A stretch of DNA of 64,000 nt from Micropterix aruncella (GCA_944548615.1 OX155951.1:36370416-36434415); one strand, 5' to 3'. Counted from the first letter of the stretch, positions 21,536-35,564 are shown. Notes: generated from the sequence alone by a model not told the origin. Numbers and translations: made by a program.

Positions 21536-22199
21536 CGCGCACGAATTTTTTATTAGATAAAGCAAAAAAACTGGATTATTCGAAAAAAATCGTAGATAAA
21601 AAGATAGATAATTAAATTATCTTTAAAATGGTGCAGGTTTCATAATAATACGCCAGATAGTATTTGCGCAGTAGTCGTTTTTGTGTTCGGTTAGACCTAA
21701 TTTCACAAATTAATTACACTATGTAATATAAACAAAATCTGAAATATTCAAAGCTAACAATATTAGGAAAATGTTTTTGTTTAACATATATTTTTTTCGA
21801 AACGTAAGCAGTACTCGTTTAGACGTAGTTATCAGTTTAAAATCATTAATTTTCGTTAGGAAATTTCTTCATTCGGTCGCCGCGCTGGCCTAGGCCCGCG
21901 ATAAAAGCTATGCCTTAAAAACTTTTGCTGAATTTTAATAAAAACTTACACACTTTGTTTGTTATGTTTAATTGATTGTTAAAATGTTTTCTGTTTAAAA
22001 TAAAACTTCGACTTATTAACCGTGAGATTAAATAGAATTTGATACATTTGACGACAATAAGCGTACTGCTTTGTGTTGCTCCATATAATAAAGTTATATT
22101 CTCACATATAACATTATGTATATTATTTAATCGAATTTTATATTATATTTATTGCCGATTATATAATGGTATTGCATTTTATTTATTATATTATCTCTT
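21536..22199. other. AT-rich interval, no gene seen
   Basis: Contains a short GC-rich segment near 21880-21902 (CGCGCTGGCCTAGGCCCGCG). No coding potential recognised. Confidence 0.45.
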
Positions 22200-22445
22200 A
22201 ATATTTTTTTTTAAGACCACATTTTAGGGCAATTTAGTGTTATTAGCTTTTTACTAAAATTGTACATTTGCAGGCAATCAAGCAATCAATACTAGAGTCC
22301 TATTCACCCTAAAACGGGCTAGTCCCAGTTGGGTGATAGAATCAAATAAGCAAAAGGTTAAAGTTTTGCCATTCGGATACTGTTATTTAGCAAATAACAG
22401 GATCCGAATGGCATAGCAAATCAATGTTTTGTTATAATTAATTAT
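22200..22445 (+). repeat. Dispersed family G3, copy 1, with internal palindrome
   Basis: Shares with 33945-34020 (plus) and 50190-50420 (minus) the blocks TTTTAGGGCAATTTAGT, GAGTCCTATTCACCC, ACGGGCTAGTCCCAGTTGGG and GGTTAAAGTTTTGCCATTCG. Specific to this copy, a palindrome occupies 22367-22413: 22-bp arms TGCCATTCGG...TTATTT and inverse, loop AGC, one mismatch. No coding sequence; superfamily unknown. Confidence 0.65.
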
Positions 22446-23830
22446 TAAATAAATAAAAGAAATAAATAGGAATTCGTAGAGCAGTTACTTATTAGGTTAT
22501 TCACTTTTACTGTCTAGTTATATAGCTACTAAATCAATTTAGGGCAGTACCAGTAAGTCCTATTTGAGTCCAGCACCAGTATGTCCAGTTTGTCTAGTAA
22601 TTTAGCATGTGGTACAGTGTTGAGGTCTTTGGCCAGGTCAAGGGCACACATAGTAATATTTCATAGGCATATTTTCCAAACCACTTTCATAAATCATATC
22701 TCCTATTGTTATTTTCACACATTACAAAATTCTAAAGTTACCACCAATAAAGTCGAAAGTATAGTGCACTTTTTCCAAACCACTTTAAAAATCGATCTGA
22801 TTACGAATGACTAATGGCTGGTGAATAATGCCGATCAACAACACGGCTACACCATTTGTGATTTCGAGCGCAGAGGCAGGATTGGCAAATGGCAACAGTC
22901 TTTAGTGCTGCTTTTGATGATTGTCCCATATCGATTGTTCGGGCGGAGATTAAACAAGATTAATCGGCCATTAGGATTTTTTCGACATTAAAACGATGCA
23001 GTGGCGCGCGACGCTATTGCGTAAGTATTTGTAAATTTTTGCAATGCCAGAAAATGAAGGATACCTATTTAAATTCTAATGACATTCTATAGGTGAATAA
23101 CAGAATAAAGGAATGTGGAGCTTCAGACTTTAGGGGCCAATTTCTGGATCTCAATGCGGTTCTGCAATTTTAATTAAAACATCGTTTACACCGATAACTA
23201 TATTAAAAAACCATTACATTAGCAGTAGCAAAATGTCAACTTTCCTAAATTCACAGATTGAAAAGGTATTTCAAAATTTACGTCAAGCATAGAAATTTTT
23301 GCAAAAATAATTTATTTAGGAGAAAGAATATTATCTTGCTTTAAAAGAAGACTCTTGCTTTTTTATTATTTTATAATACGAAATGTTTTAGAAGTTGTGA
23401 TCTATAGGAGAATATCGCCTAATTTCCGTAATGTTTTACAAATAATAATAATTATATAATAATAATATATTTTTATTGCTAACTGTATGTAGGTCGTATA
23501 AAATCGATACTTATTATTTTAAGTGTTATAAGTATGATTTTATTAACATAAGTACGTACTAAAAAAGTATGCACATTTCAAAAAGAAAAGTTGCGATAAA
23601 TATTTTATTTATTTATTTAAAATTGACCTATCCTCGATCCACCTGTCATTCGAGTTCATTGGCCATTTACGGTGCTTTAAAAAAACGATATATATTCTAT
23701 TAATAATTTATTTTTTTGACGATATTAAATTTTTGATATCTCAATGACATGGAAAAAATATAATTTATATATTATTCTTATTCGATAATTTATAAAACGA
23801 TTTTTCAAGTTATGGGACACATATGTCCCA
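22446..23830. other. Unannotated AT-rich interval
   Basis: No gene recognised. A moderately GC segment at 22823-23000 has no open frame of note. Confidence 0.45.
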
Positions 23831-24241
23831 CAATGAGAAAATTTTTGGATTAATTCTTACGTTACTATTTTGTTAATACGGATTTATACAGAATAACTAT
23901 GTTTCAATCGTACTTTCGTTGAATTATAAGAAATTTTGTTGAAACTCCTTTACTCGATTATAAGTTTTAACGTTTTCCTTTCGGTTAATACGGAAATAAC
24001 AGTAACATCATTTATGTGTCCGACCACAACCGTACACTAATACATGTTGTCATCTTAGAAGCGAGATCCCAAGGTCGCGACGTAATGAAATAATATTATG
24101 TTTTAACATTACGAGACGGTAACTACCATCACGCCAACACCGTAACGCGTCATGTTAATTCATACGAATGGACTACATTCCGAGTTATATACTTAAACCG
24201 TGTTGAAACATGCGTATTTCATCGTTATATTATTCTCAGTG
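23831..24241 (+). mobile_element. CACTGAG-ended element, copy 1
   Basis: About 411 bp bounded by CAATGAGAAAATTTTTGG and the inverse of CACTGAGAATAATATAACG. A second copy in the opposite orientation lies at 59552-59980. Shared interior blocks include GATTCTTAC-like ends, GTTTCAATCGTA, GGTTAATACGGAAATAA, TGTGTCCGAC, GAAGCGAGATCCCAA and GTCGCGACGTAAT. No transposase. Target duplication not resolved. Confidence 0.7.
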
Positions 24242-24253
24242 CATGGTCCTTAA

Positions 24254-25105
24254 CCCTAGAACCGTACCCATATTGACACGTACATAAACAGTATCGTGGG
24301 GTACCCATGTACCACATTAAATAAAACATTTTTTTAAGGAAAGTGAAACATTTATGAAAATAAAACGTTGACATCTTAATAACGCATTTAGGTAGCCTTT
24401 ACTTAGCATAATATTAGTCTAATTTTGAGGAACTAACTCTTCATACAGTCATAGCACACGTTTAATTGGTGCTCACTGCAAATAAATGGTATGCACATGG
24501 CACCATTCTGTCAAGATTTTCGGTCTTCGGATATTGGCCATGCAACACATCTTCTCATATTCGAATTCTGGGGCATAAATATGTTAGACGGTCGTTTTAT
24601 TTCGATGATACCACCAATAGTTTTGCTGTAAATTCGTTGACAAAATTATTTTTAAAAAGGGCTCCTCCAAGGACAGTTTTATGAGGTCCATTGCGAGAGT
24701 CTTGAAATAGAAACGCCTATTTGCAAATACTTGTTTTTCATTGACATTAGACGATTGCAGCAGTGTGTGGGCATTAATCCGAACGATATTAATTACTCCA
24801 TAAAACAAACACAGGCTCCAGCGTCGAGTTTTTCGTGAAACGCTGTAAGTGTGGCACAATTGGTCGAAAGTGTCAACTCCGATTTTTGTTTCATTATAAA
24901 ATACTATTATATTCTGGAGATTGACCGTTTTGTCATTGTCTGGTAAGTAACGCATTGTCGACAGCATCTTAAACATCTTGATTTTCAGCGCGAAAATCCG
25001 GTGTAACTTCATCAGGCTCCTCTTGTAAAACATCCCTAAGAAGTGTTGATCCTTTGTCACTTTCATCCGAAAGAATCGTCGAAATTACGTTTTAAGTTAA
25101 AGTAC
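24254..25105 (-). pseudogene. piggyBac-like element relic, internally deleted
   Basis: The 3' terminus begins TTAA then CCCTAGAACCG (24250-24264), matching the piggyBac TTAA target and CCCTAGAA-type end. On the minus strand one frame (24584-25066) gives IVFYNETKIGVDTFDQL, YSVSRKTRRWSLCLFYG and INIVRINAHTLLQ, the C-terminal half of a piggyBac transposase. An overlapping frame upstream (about 24960-25095) gives the acidic string SDESDKGSTLLRD with LQEEPDE, which looks like the N-terminal acidic region. The catalytic aspartate core between them is missing, so it appears fused by an internal deletion plus frameshift. The other terminus is not found. Confidence 0.75.
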
Positions 25106-25520
25106 GAGAAGTGAAAGCCATCTGAAGTAAAATATAAACCAGTTTCAAACTAAACAAAAAAGAACAAAACGTAACAAAAAAAAAACAAATAGAATTGTTT
25201 TTTAACGCTATTGTAGGTACATAAAATATTCTTATTATTACTGACAATATACACTCCATAAAACGAAGCAAAAATAACGTTTCTTTAAAGGGTTACGTGA
25301 CAAACAGTCATTAAACTAGTCATAACTTTTAGGGCATTTTTCAAAAGACATTTTGAAAAATGATAATCTCCGTATTGGAAACGCCCTACTCTCCCCCCCC
25401 CTCCTTAACCAGAAATGCAACTAAGTAGTAAGCTTTCATTTCCCAACATTCAAGGTCGTTTTGTAACTCCCCGAGTGGCGTGTTTGTAATTCAGCGCAGG
25501 ATTCGCCAATTTAAAGACGG
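25106..25520. other. AT-rich interval, no gene seen
   Basis: Contains a C-run at about 25393-25402. No convincing frame or repeat. Confidence 0.45.
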
Positions 25521-25524
25521 TTAA

Positions 25525-26659
25525 GGGGAGGATACAGGTAAACCAGAAAACATCATCTCCTAGTCTCACTTTTGCAGCAATATAACGATTTTTTAATTGT
25601 ATTGGTGCATATGCATATGTTGTATTGGTGCACTGTATATGCATATGTTGTATTTTTAATTGTATTAGTGCATATGTTGTGTTGGTGCATACAAATCTAA
25701 AGTACATTACTTCTAAATCCTAATTTTGTAAAACTCTTAAATACTATGAGTGTGAAAGTCGGTGAACATTTCCAAAAATGCTTTTAGAGGGCTCACTTTT
25801 TTACTTATTCAAAACATTTATCGTGAAATGTATCCTATTTAATATCAATGTTAATCAGTCGAAGATTTTTTACATAAAATGAAAACATTTCAGAATGTAC
25901 AAGGGTTTTTATTAAAATTCAACAAAATTTAATTATTTTTGATTATTTTTTCTTTGGCATAATTTTCTTTCCGAATTTTACTGAAAAATCAAAGGAATCT
26001 GGAAGATGTTTTAGTCTTTAAGAGTATTTATCAACAGATTTACTTAGAAATTGACACAGGGATGTTATATAAAAATTGGGTTCTAAAAATAATAAATCCA
26101 ATAAAATTATTATTAAATAAAAATGTTTGTTGTTTTTAAAAGAGTGGCTCTTTATTATGAATTTATGACGCTGTAATTATTTTTATACCTATGACTAACT
26201 GCTCCTACTTCCAGTAATTGTTTAAACTCTTTTATATGTGAATTTTTATTGCTGTAATTTCCTACTACGTATTAATAAAAGTGCTCCTATATTTAAGAAT
26301 TTTTAACGTACCTACATCCTACTTAGTTTACCTTTATGTTTAAAGAATGTCCGACCAAACACAAGCTTTACTTAGTTGGGCGATATCAGAGAGTAAACAT
26401 CATATGGAGTTTAATTTCTTGCCGTGGATTAAGTACTTACGTTACGTAATACTTAATTTGATAATTTATATTATAATATGTTATTTGTGAATTGCTGAAG
26501 AAATGAAATGAAAATAAATTATGTCGAATTTCTTTGAGTATTCCTTAAAAGATTAAGAAGATATAAAAATTCTATAAATATTCGTATTAAAAATATTCTT
26601 AGAGATTTGTAATTGATTATATGATGTGTTGTTTTGGCGCTTCGGTCTGTATCCTCCCC
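25525..26659. mobile_element. Non-autonomous TTAA-target DNA element, 1135 bp
   Basis: Both ends are bounded by TTAA (25521-25524 and 26660-26663). The left end reads GGGGAGGATACAG and the right end is its exact inverse, giving a 13-bp perfect terminal inverted repeat. TTAA duplication plus short TIR fits piggyBac or Kolobok superfamilies; the end sequence differs from the CCCTAGAA end next door, so it is a separate family. The interior is AT-rich with a small GCATATG/TGTTGTATTGGTGCA repetition near 25600-25690 and no transposase. Confidence 0.75.
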
Positions 26660-26663
26660 TTAA

Positions 26664-27282
26664 ACCTTTTTGTGGTGGTCAACGAAACGGACGCGCATTT
26701 TTATCGTACATCTAATTTGCATATTTGCACGGCGTTCGAGCATACCAACCTACTCCAAAACCCGCATATGTAACATATTCGGCTCGCTCAAGGATTTTCT
26801 TCTCAAGTGTCGCAAAAACCTTACCGCGAGACTCCATGGAAAAAATGTAATCGATATAATCCGACACAGACGGGAAAAAATACGGAAAGAAAAGAAATGC
26901 CGCGAGTTTTATTTCAAGATATCGGTGCTTGAGAGGCGTAAATTTGTTCAAGTGAGGACCGTTTTCTCAAAGTGATATGTAAGGTTTACTTTCAAAAATA
27001 TGTGTCTAATGGTTTCGTTACTTCTCTCAGAGCCGGAGACACTAACGGAAAGAAATGTCCAAAAATGGATACAAAAACCTTTTTTAGCAGGTGCAAAAGT
27101 GAGTATTTTCAAAGTGATACATTATGCATATTAATCTTTGATTCTGTGCCTTGCGAGAAACAATATACCTACTCGTATGACATTAGCAAAACTTACAAAG
27201 ATATGCTAAGAAATATTTATACATTTAAAGTAAAAAATGATTTTTTAAAACCAGCTTTACTTTCCGCCAGGGAGTTACAGTG
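26664..27282 (+). other. Open frames of unknown origin
   Basis: Two overlapping plus frames (26670-26975 and 26972-27448) are open longer than expected for this composition but show no motif I know. They run directly into the retroposon end at 27283, so they may be the 3' coding relic of that LINE. I cannot name a function. Confidence 0.3.
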
Positions 27283-27560
27283 GCAATCTTCCTACCCCAT
27301 CTTCAGACTATCGTCATCATATCTAATGGAAATTAGTCATGATAGCAACACATACCAGCCCAAATTCGACTGTCATACCATTTGTTATCAGGGAGTTCTA
27401 GTCCCTACATCCCGGCTCCATCATCAAATCAGTTCGATGGTACCATAATATTGCATTGTCACCGAACTAATGTACATAATTATGGCAAATTTCAGCTCAA
27501 TCGGATACCAGCGAGTGGTTGAAAATAGTAACGGACAACTTACAAACGAACATTACAAGA
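27283..27560 (+). repeat. RTE-like retroposon 3' end
   Basis: Contains CGGCTCCATCATCAAATCAG, TTCGATGGTACCATAATATT, GCATTGTCACCGAACTAATG and ATGGCAAATTTCAGCTCAAT then CGGATACCAG, a block order I recognise as a common lepidopteran RTE-type LINE/SINE 3' end. No intact coding region. Confidence 0.65.
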
Positions 27561-27924
27561 TAATATAAAGCTTGTAATAAAGATACCTTACCAAGCTACT
27601 AAAGTGATTTGTCTTGTATGCGAGTCGAGGGAACCAATTATTATGAAGATTTTGTCAGAGCGATACATCTACTGCAAGACTATTATTTTGATAAAAAGTC
27701 GCACTTATATAACTAAGATATAAAAAAATCAAAAAATCTCATGAGACAATATGAAATAATAGTCATCAATAATATGAAATAATAGTCAACAAGTCATTAA
27801 TATGAAATATATAGTAAAATTTATTATAGTAATAACTAGTCAAAATAAATAGAATGCGTTGTCAAAACAATACGTAACAACAACATTTAAAAACATAGTA
27901 ATAATTTTCAGTTTCAAAATATAA
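27561..27924. other. AT-rich interval with short duplication
   Basis: ATATGAAATAATAGTCA is repeated at about 27750-27790. No gene. Confidence 0.6.
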
Positions 27925-28160
27925 TCAAGTTAGTTCGTCAACTTTCGATAACCATTTCTTTATTTTATTTTTAAATACGCTAAATGGTAAATCAGATTTA
28001 TTTCCAAATTGACAAAGTTGAAAAATCAAATCTTTGTCCTATCCGTTTTCATGTTTTCCTCCAGGTTACTAATAAACTATTTTCCAAATGCACAGTTGAT
28101 TTGCATAGCTATAATAGATTGGGCACAGTTGAGTTGTATATTTTCATCGGTTCTAGGCTG
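27925..28160 (-). pseudogene. LINE 3' coding end fragment
   Basis: The minus frame ends LPFSVFKNKIKKWLSKVDELT, homologous to LTFREFKNKIKKWLSSHD at 50650-50700 (minus). This FKxxIKxWL ending is typical of the last residues of a LINE reverse transcriptase ORF. Upstream is frameshifted. Confidence 0.6.
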
Positions 28161-28763
28161 GATCATTAAATTTTGCGACATCAAGGGTAATGTTGTGGGA
28201 GGAGGTCATCGCGGGCGATAGCGACGTCATTCGACGACGAGAGGGACGATGATGTTCGAAACTCGAAAATGCAATCGGTACGAAAATGCACGCGCGATGT
28301 GCGGATATCGGATCGATACCCCCTCATTCAACATAAACTCCTGATACCTCTAATTGGGTTTTAGTTAGATTTAAACTGAGTTTAATAGGTGATTTCACGT
28401 TTAACTGAAAACATTGTACAGAAAAAATATTAAAAAACATGTTTTGTTTCCGGCGATCCTGCCAGCCTTGAGGTTTTACTACTTACATATTTATATAGTC
28501 TAGATATTATATAAAAACAGTTTTATTGCTTTTAAAATGGGGTACAATACGGCAGAAATTCACTTAATTTTTACGACACTATAATAGGTTTTCGGCTAAT
28601 AAAAATGCCATTAATCAAACATAAGTAAATATATTGCAGCATATACTAGTATCTCCTAATATTTAGAGAATTATACGAGTATTTAGACGCAGAATCAGAT
28701 ACGGAAATCGGTTTATAAATTAGCGACAGAAGAAAAGACTCTTAATAATAATTAAGAGTTTTG
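28161..28763. other. No gene seen
   Basis: A GC-richer patch at 28180-28330 with repeated CGACG motifs, otherwise AT-rich. Nothing recognised. Confidence 0.4.
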
Positions 28764-28919
28764 AAATTTGAGCCATAGAAGTATATATAAATCTACCTAT
28801 GCCTCATCCTCCATCTAATTGTGCTAAAAAACAAATATGTTTGTTTAGCGAAAATTCATTGGACGGAGGATGGAGTATAGGTAGATTTAAATATAAGGTT
28901 ACTTCTATGGCTCAAATTT
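28764..28919. mobile_element. Fold-back MITE, 156 bp
   Basis: Left arm AAATTTGAGCCATAGAAGTA and right arm its inverse; pairing continues through AAATCTACCTAT and CATCCTCC to a central loop near AAACAAATATGTTTG. No target duplication resolved. Confidence 0.75.
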
Positions 28920-29262
28920 GAGTATAATGGCCGCCGAGGCTATATTCTTTTAATACATACCCTACTATGTAGTTGCCGTTCTTTTTCTCACTGGCCGCTT
29001 TGATTTGATAGCTTTGGTTTGAGCCCGAATTCCAAATAAGTTTTAATTTAAAGACATGTTATTCCATTTCCAAAAATGGTTATTTATACGTTTTTCTCTC
29101 GTTTGTTTTTGGTAGAATAATTTCACTATAGTTATTTTGTCTTAGCTTCTTGACTTACGGAGTTTTGCGCTCTAGCAACACAGACTCCTACCCCCAACCG
29201 CAATTTTAACTGTCATTTCTGTTTCGCATTAAATTTTACTATTTATTTAAAACTAGCTACCC
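28920..29262. other. No gene seen
   Basis: Mixed composition with a small GC patch near 28930; nothing recognised. Confidence 0.4.
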
Positions 29263-30597
<1,335 letters not shown>

Positions 30598-31702
30598 TTA
30601 ATTTTGCCTAATGAGACCGGAACCTTTGCAAGCGCCTAAAATATAAATATAAGCCAATTCCCAAGATTTGACGTCCCTTTCTTGTGCATTATCACCAAGG
30701 CATTTTATTATTTTAACTTTAAAACATTGATCAAAAGATAAATTATGTGCCCTGGCATGCAAAGATATTGGGAGTTGGCTTTCATTTCCTATACTAGCCC
30801 TATGATTATTTAGTCTAATATTAAGTGGTGTTGTTGTTTCACCGATATAAAAGGCATCACAAGTCCTGCACAGAAGTTGATATACTATATTTTTTGAAAT
30901 ACAACTGCAATGAAAGGGAACCCTGTAACTATTAGTAGTATTTGGACTGGTAAAAAAAGGACTTAGATCTAACAGAGGACAAGTTTTACAACGTGGACGA
31001 CCACAAGGTTGAAGACCATAAGTATTATTACCAATAGAGAAATTTTGATTATTTTTAGTTTTGTTTAATATTGATCTAATATTAGGTGGTCTGCGGAAAG
31101 ATAAAATTGGCGGTGAATCTAAGAGATCCTTAGTGGATGCATCATTAGAAATGATGGGGAATAAATCAGATAATATATCTCGCAGTTTCTCAGCACCAGG
31201 AAAATAAGTGGTGCTAAGAAAGATTTTATTATTATTATTATTTTTATTTGAAGTAATTTTAGGTTTTGGTATATATTTTACTTCAGAGTTTAGAATATGT
31301 TTATCCAATAGAGGAGCAGGGTATTTTCTTTCAAGAAGAGATTGCTTTAGATTATTGAGATATTTATCTAAATTTTCTTTGTTGTTAACTAAACGGTGTC
31401 CGCAAATGGACATTGAATAGGGAATGGATCTCTTGGTGTGAAATGGATGACAGCTATCAAAGTGTAAATACTGTTCTTTATTTGTAGGTTTTATATGAAT
31501 CGCGGTTTTAATTTTACCTTCGGAAATTGTTAAATCAACATCTAAGAAAGTAATTTGTGATTTAGAAATGGTATGAGTGAAATTCAAAGGGCCAAAATTA
31601 TTTAGGTCATCAAGAAAGGTTGTTAGAGTAGTTTGTCCGTGTGGCCAAATCATTACTATGTCGTCAATAAATCTATACCATAATATGGGTTTTAAATTTT
31701 GC
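30598..31702 (-). pseudogene. Penelope-like element: RT C-terminus plus GIY-YIG endonuclease
   Basis: A 351-codon minus frame (30598-31653) that extends in frame to about 31730 without ATG. It starts inside the reverse transcriptase at the catalytic box LKPILWYRFIDDIVMIWPHG (FIDD, 31640-31690). Then come the thumb with SQITFLDVDLTI, the linker CGRPRCKTCPLL (Cys cluster), and the C-terminal endonuclease NIVYQLLCRTCDAFYIGETT with TPLNIRLNNHR, matching the GIY-YIG fold (here FYIG). This domain order is unique to Penelope-like elements, which use the endonuclease to nick target DNA. The frame is intact but the N-terminal two-thirds of the RT are missing, so the copy is 5'-truncated. The open frame over 1 kb suggests it is fairly young. 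Confidence 0.92.
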
Positions 31703-31716
31703 GTTTGAACGTTAAA

Positions 31717-31806
31717 CGCTGCTATTCAAGTAGCGTTTACTAATTTTATTTTACTGCGAATCATCATCCTATGAACGGATTATTTACAAAACCTTATCAA
31801 ATATAA
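31717..31806. repeat. 90-bp direct repeat, left copy
   Basis: Identical over about 90 bp to 32332-32421 (starts CGCTGCTATTCAAGTAGCG, ends ACCTTATCAAATATA). It touches the truncated 5' end of the Penelope-like element; the right copy touches a (TA)n array. The 525-bp stretch between them is unlike anything else in the window. Confidence 0.95.
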
Positions 31807-32331
31807 AAATATTATACAGTTTTTTTACCATGTTTCTTTATACATTTGCTAATGTTATACAATTTTATGCAAGTTTACCTTATTTTGATAGTATTATATA
31901 GTCTTTAGTATAAACTTCTCTGCCAGAAATTAAGATTGAAGTATCTTCTTTCATTTCATTGTGCATTGGAGGTTTTTTATTTTTATTTCGATTCAATGGC
32001 TCGTTGATAACTAACGCAGCCTAATAATGTCATATTTTAAATGTTGGAAACGTTCGAAATTTTGAATTATTTCGAAACGTCATCCTCCATTTATGAAACG
32101 GCCTTTGCCGATGTGATCAAAGTGTTTTATTTTAGTTTTTTCGCTTTAATTAGCCTCAATTTGTGTTGCAAAAAGGAAAAAGCTCGATTTTTGAGATATA
32201 TGGATGATGAGTGATCGTTCGTCGACGGTAAAGGGACCCATAAACTAACATGCACAATCGAAAGTCGTGCACATCCGTAAGTATATCTCATTCAAACATA
32301 AGCGTTTCCCAATCCAAGCTGGGATTTCCTT
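31807..32331. other. Sequence between 90-bp direct repeats
   Basis: No coding frame. It may be a non-coding (pseudo-LTR or leader-like) part of the Penelope-like element or the insert responsible for the duplication. Confidence 0.4.
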
Positions 32332-32737
<406 letters not shown>

Positions 32738-33944
32738 CTTAATTAATGAATATTTAATTGAGTTTTCAATATTGATATTTGATCTATTACCAAATATCAG
32801 TATTGATATTTGGCCAATAGACCAAATATCAGTATTGATATTTAATGTTGGTCTAAACCTACATTATTATTATGTACATATATATCATACATATCAATTT
32901 AAACTGGATTTTATTATACTAGGAATAATTTTAATTTAATCTGTTTGGCTTTATAATACAAAATTCTTCTACCATTCAAGTATATTTGTAGCCCCTAATA
33001 TTTAGTAAATACGGTAAAATTATATTTAAGGATTGTTTGATACTTAGTGTCCAATGTAAAACGTAAAAATTTATTACATCATTTTTTACCCCATTTCGAA
33101 AAAATAATTTAAAAGTAGGTACATATACTCGAATACGCTGGTTATATTTTTTACTTGAGGTTAAATTTGGAAAAGTGCGCTATGAAATAAATAAAGAATA
33201 TTTTGATATATCACCTACTTTCAAGTATTTCACATTTGAAATTGACATAAAAAACGAAATCGAAAAACACAGAACGGTTTTGCACTTAGTGAGTTTTTGT
33301 ACTCAGGAGATGATTAGGGTTCCGTGCCGGTGTTATCCATTTCAGCTTTTTGCGATCTAAATATGCTGTTTTCCTTTGCACAAACTAAAATATTCAAGCA
33401 AAAACAAACGACGGAAAGACAAATAAACAGCTAATTCTTGAAAAAGAATAACAAATGAATTTGAATTCAAATTTAGTTAAATTTGAAATTCTAACTCATC
33501 ACCCAAGTTATCCAAGTCAAAGTGGCTAGTGTGAAAAAACAGCAATTACATAGGTTAGGACCCAAATTGAAAGTTCAACGTAGCAAACCATGTCCTATCA
33601 AAATTATACACATCCGAAATTTTATATATGTGGATGATATTGTTGAATAAACTAGTTATTAAATCTTGTTTATCAGGGTATTTTATGTAGAACTAGCTAT
33701 ATACTAAAAGCTGAAATCGTTATTTGAGTCAAAAGTTCAAATAAAATCCAATCGTGTAGCAAAAAACAATCAAGTGCAATATGATTGATTTTTTGAGTGT
33801 ACAGCCAGAAGGTAAAAACAAAATCCAATGAAAACAGAAAATAGTAAGTATCCTATTCTAATCCAAAGTAAAATGAAGGAATGACAATGACCCAGGCGCG
33901 AAATCTTACCTGCCACCGGTATATTGATATAGCTTTTATAGATT
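32738..33944. other. AT-rich interval, minor tandem repeat
   Basis: ACCAAATATCAGTATTGATA-type units occur three times in imperfect form at about 32768-32845. No gene recognised in the rest. Confidence 0.5.
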
Positions 33945-34020
33945 AGAGTCCTGTGACCCCAGAACGGGCTAGTCCCAGTTAGGTGGTAGATTCAAATAGC
34001 ATACGGTTAAGGTTTTGCCA
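33945..34020 (+). repeat. Dispersed family G3, copy 2 (partial)
   Basis: TTAGAGTCCTGTGACCCC, ACGGGCTAGTCCCAGTTAGG and GGTTAAGGTTTTGCCATT match the copies at 22.3 and 50.3 kb. Confidence 0.65.
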
Positions 34021-35270
34021 TTTCCTGACTTAGATTTTTGAAAATAAATAGAACTGATACATCTAGCATTCCCAAAAGCCCGTTTGATACAATTTCTCGT
34101 ATGCCGGCAAATGTCAATGACGAAGTGCATTTTAAATCGTTTTGTTCTTGCGTTCGTCGTCCGTTTCGGTTTAAAAAAAATGTTTGCTGCCGCAGCTGTG
34201 TCGCCAGAGCACTTGCGAAATTGCGATCTATTTGAGAGGGTAATATGATTATGTAAATGTGATGGATTTCACAGTTTCGATACATTTTGCTCGCCTCCAT
34301 TAGCGACCGCAATTAACGCAGGATCGATAAGTAGTGGCTTGTTAGCCAATTCGAGCGAAAATCGGCAGTTTTGTAAGAGACGGGCTGGATCTGGTGAAAC
34401 GTGCTTCTTCGGAAGTCGCCTGCAGCCCAATTTAGATTGTATCTGGACCAGCGTTGCTCAATTTCAATCAGCTGTCACATGTTCGCGTTGAAGGATTTTT
34501 CCAAATGTATTACGGAAGCTGTTAAGACGAATATATTGTTTCAGAGTATGTGAAATATCGTCAAATATCCTTTGGTGTATATTTAGACACGGTTGTAAAA
34601 CATATATAATAATCCTTGAAAGTATCCTTGAAATCCTTGAAATAAAATAACCTGACGAATAAAATAATATTGTCTTTTTTGTATATTTTTTACCTGGACT
34701 GTCCTTTATCTCACGTGTATCCTAGATCTTGTATTTGTATAATATATTATATTTTATGTATATAGTTTTCTATTTGTATGTTTATATCTATATATCTATA
34801 TAGATATATATTTATATCTATATAAATATCCAATATTTATCATATACCTAATATATAATATAAAATATTTAATATTTTAAATGGATTAAATATTCAATGC
34901 AGTTTAATGTCCACTCTAGAAAAAGCGTAGTGGGGCGACATGAGACATTTATAAATACACACCTCTTGTTAAATCTTGCTATGGGTTATTTTCTGCGATG
35001 TATGATAGCGTATTTAAGCTTAAGCTTTTATTGTGAATTTCCTAAATAAAAAAAATAAAAAAACTTTGATAAAAATAATGTATACCTTAGCGAATCGCCT
35101 TAAAAATACCGGTATATATAAGTCAACCATTAAATAAAATAAATAATACCCGACAAGCGGTCGTTTTGCTAGTTTATTATTTTATTTAGTAATGGCAAAT
35201 AAAAGGTTAATATTAACATAAACAAAAAACTGCTTAAAAAATGTTTTGATTCAAGTGAAATACTAAATTT
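34021..35270. other. Unannotated interval
   Basis: A GC-richer portion (34100-34480) has open frames on both strands (34007-34312 minus, 34038-34235 plus) that I cannot assign. From 34720 it is low-complexity AT with nested TATATC/GATATA inversions. No gene called. Confidence 0.4.
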
Positions 35271-35564
35271 ATTATTTTATTATCTTATATATAAAAATGA
35301 ATCGCCGTGCGTTAGTCTCGCAGATCTCGGAAATGACTCGACCGATTTGCATTATTTTTCTTTTATTTTGTTTGGCTTGATTCAGGGGTGGTTTACAAAA
35401 GAAAATATGTAGGAAAAACTCAAAGAAACAAATGAAAATCGAAAAAATCAAAATTGGTCGTTTTGGGAAATAGGCCACTTTTAATAAATGGTGTTCGCGG
35501 CGATCCTATTGTTTGACAGCTTGTTTGACATCCATAACTATTTTCATTCCGTGCGATTGTGTAA

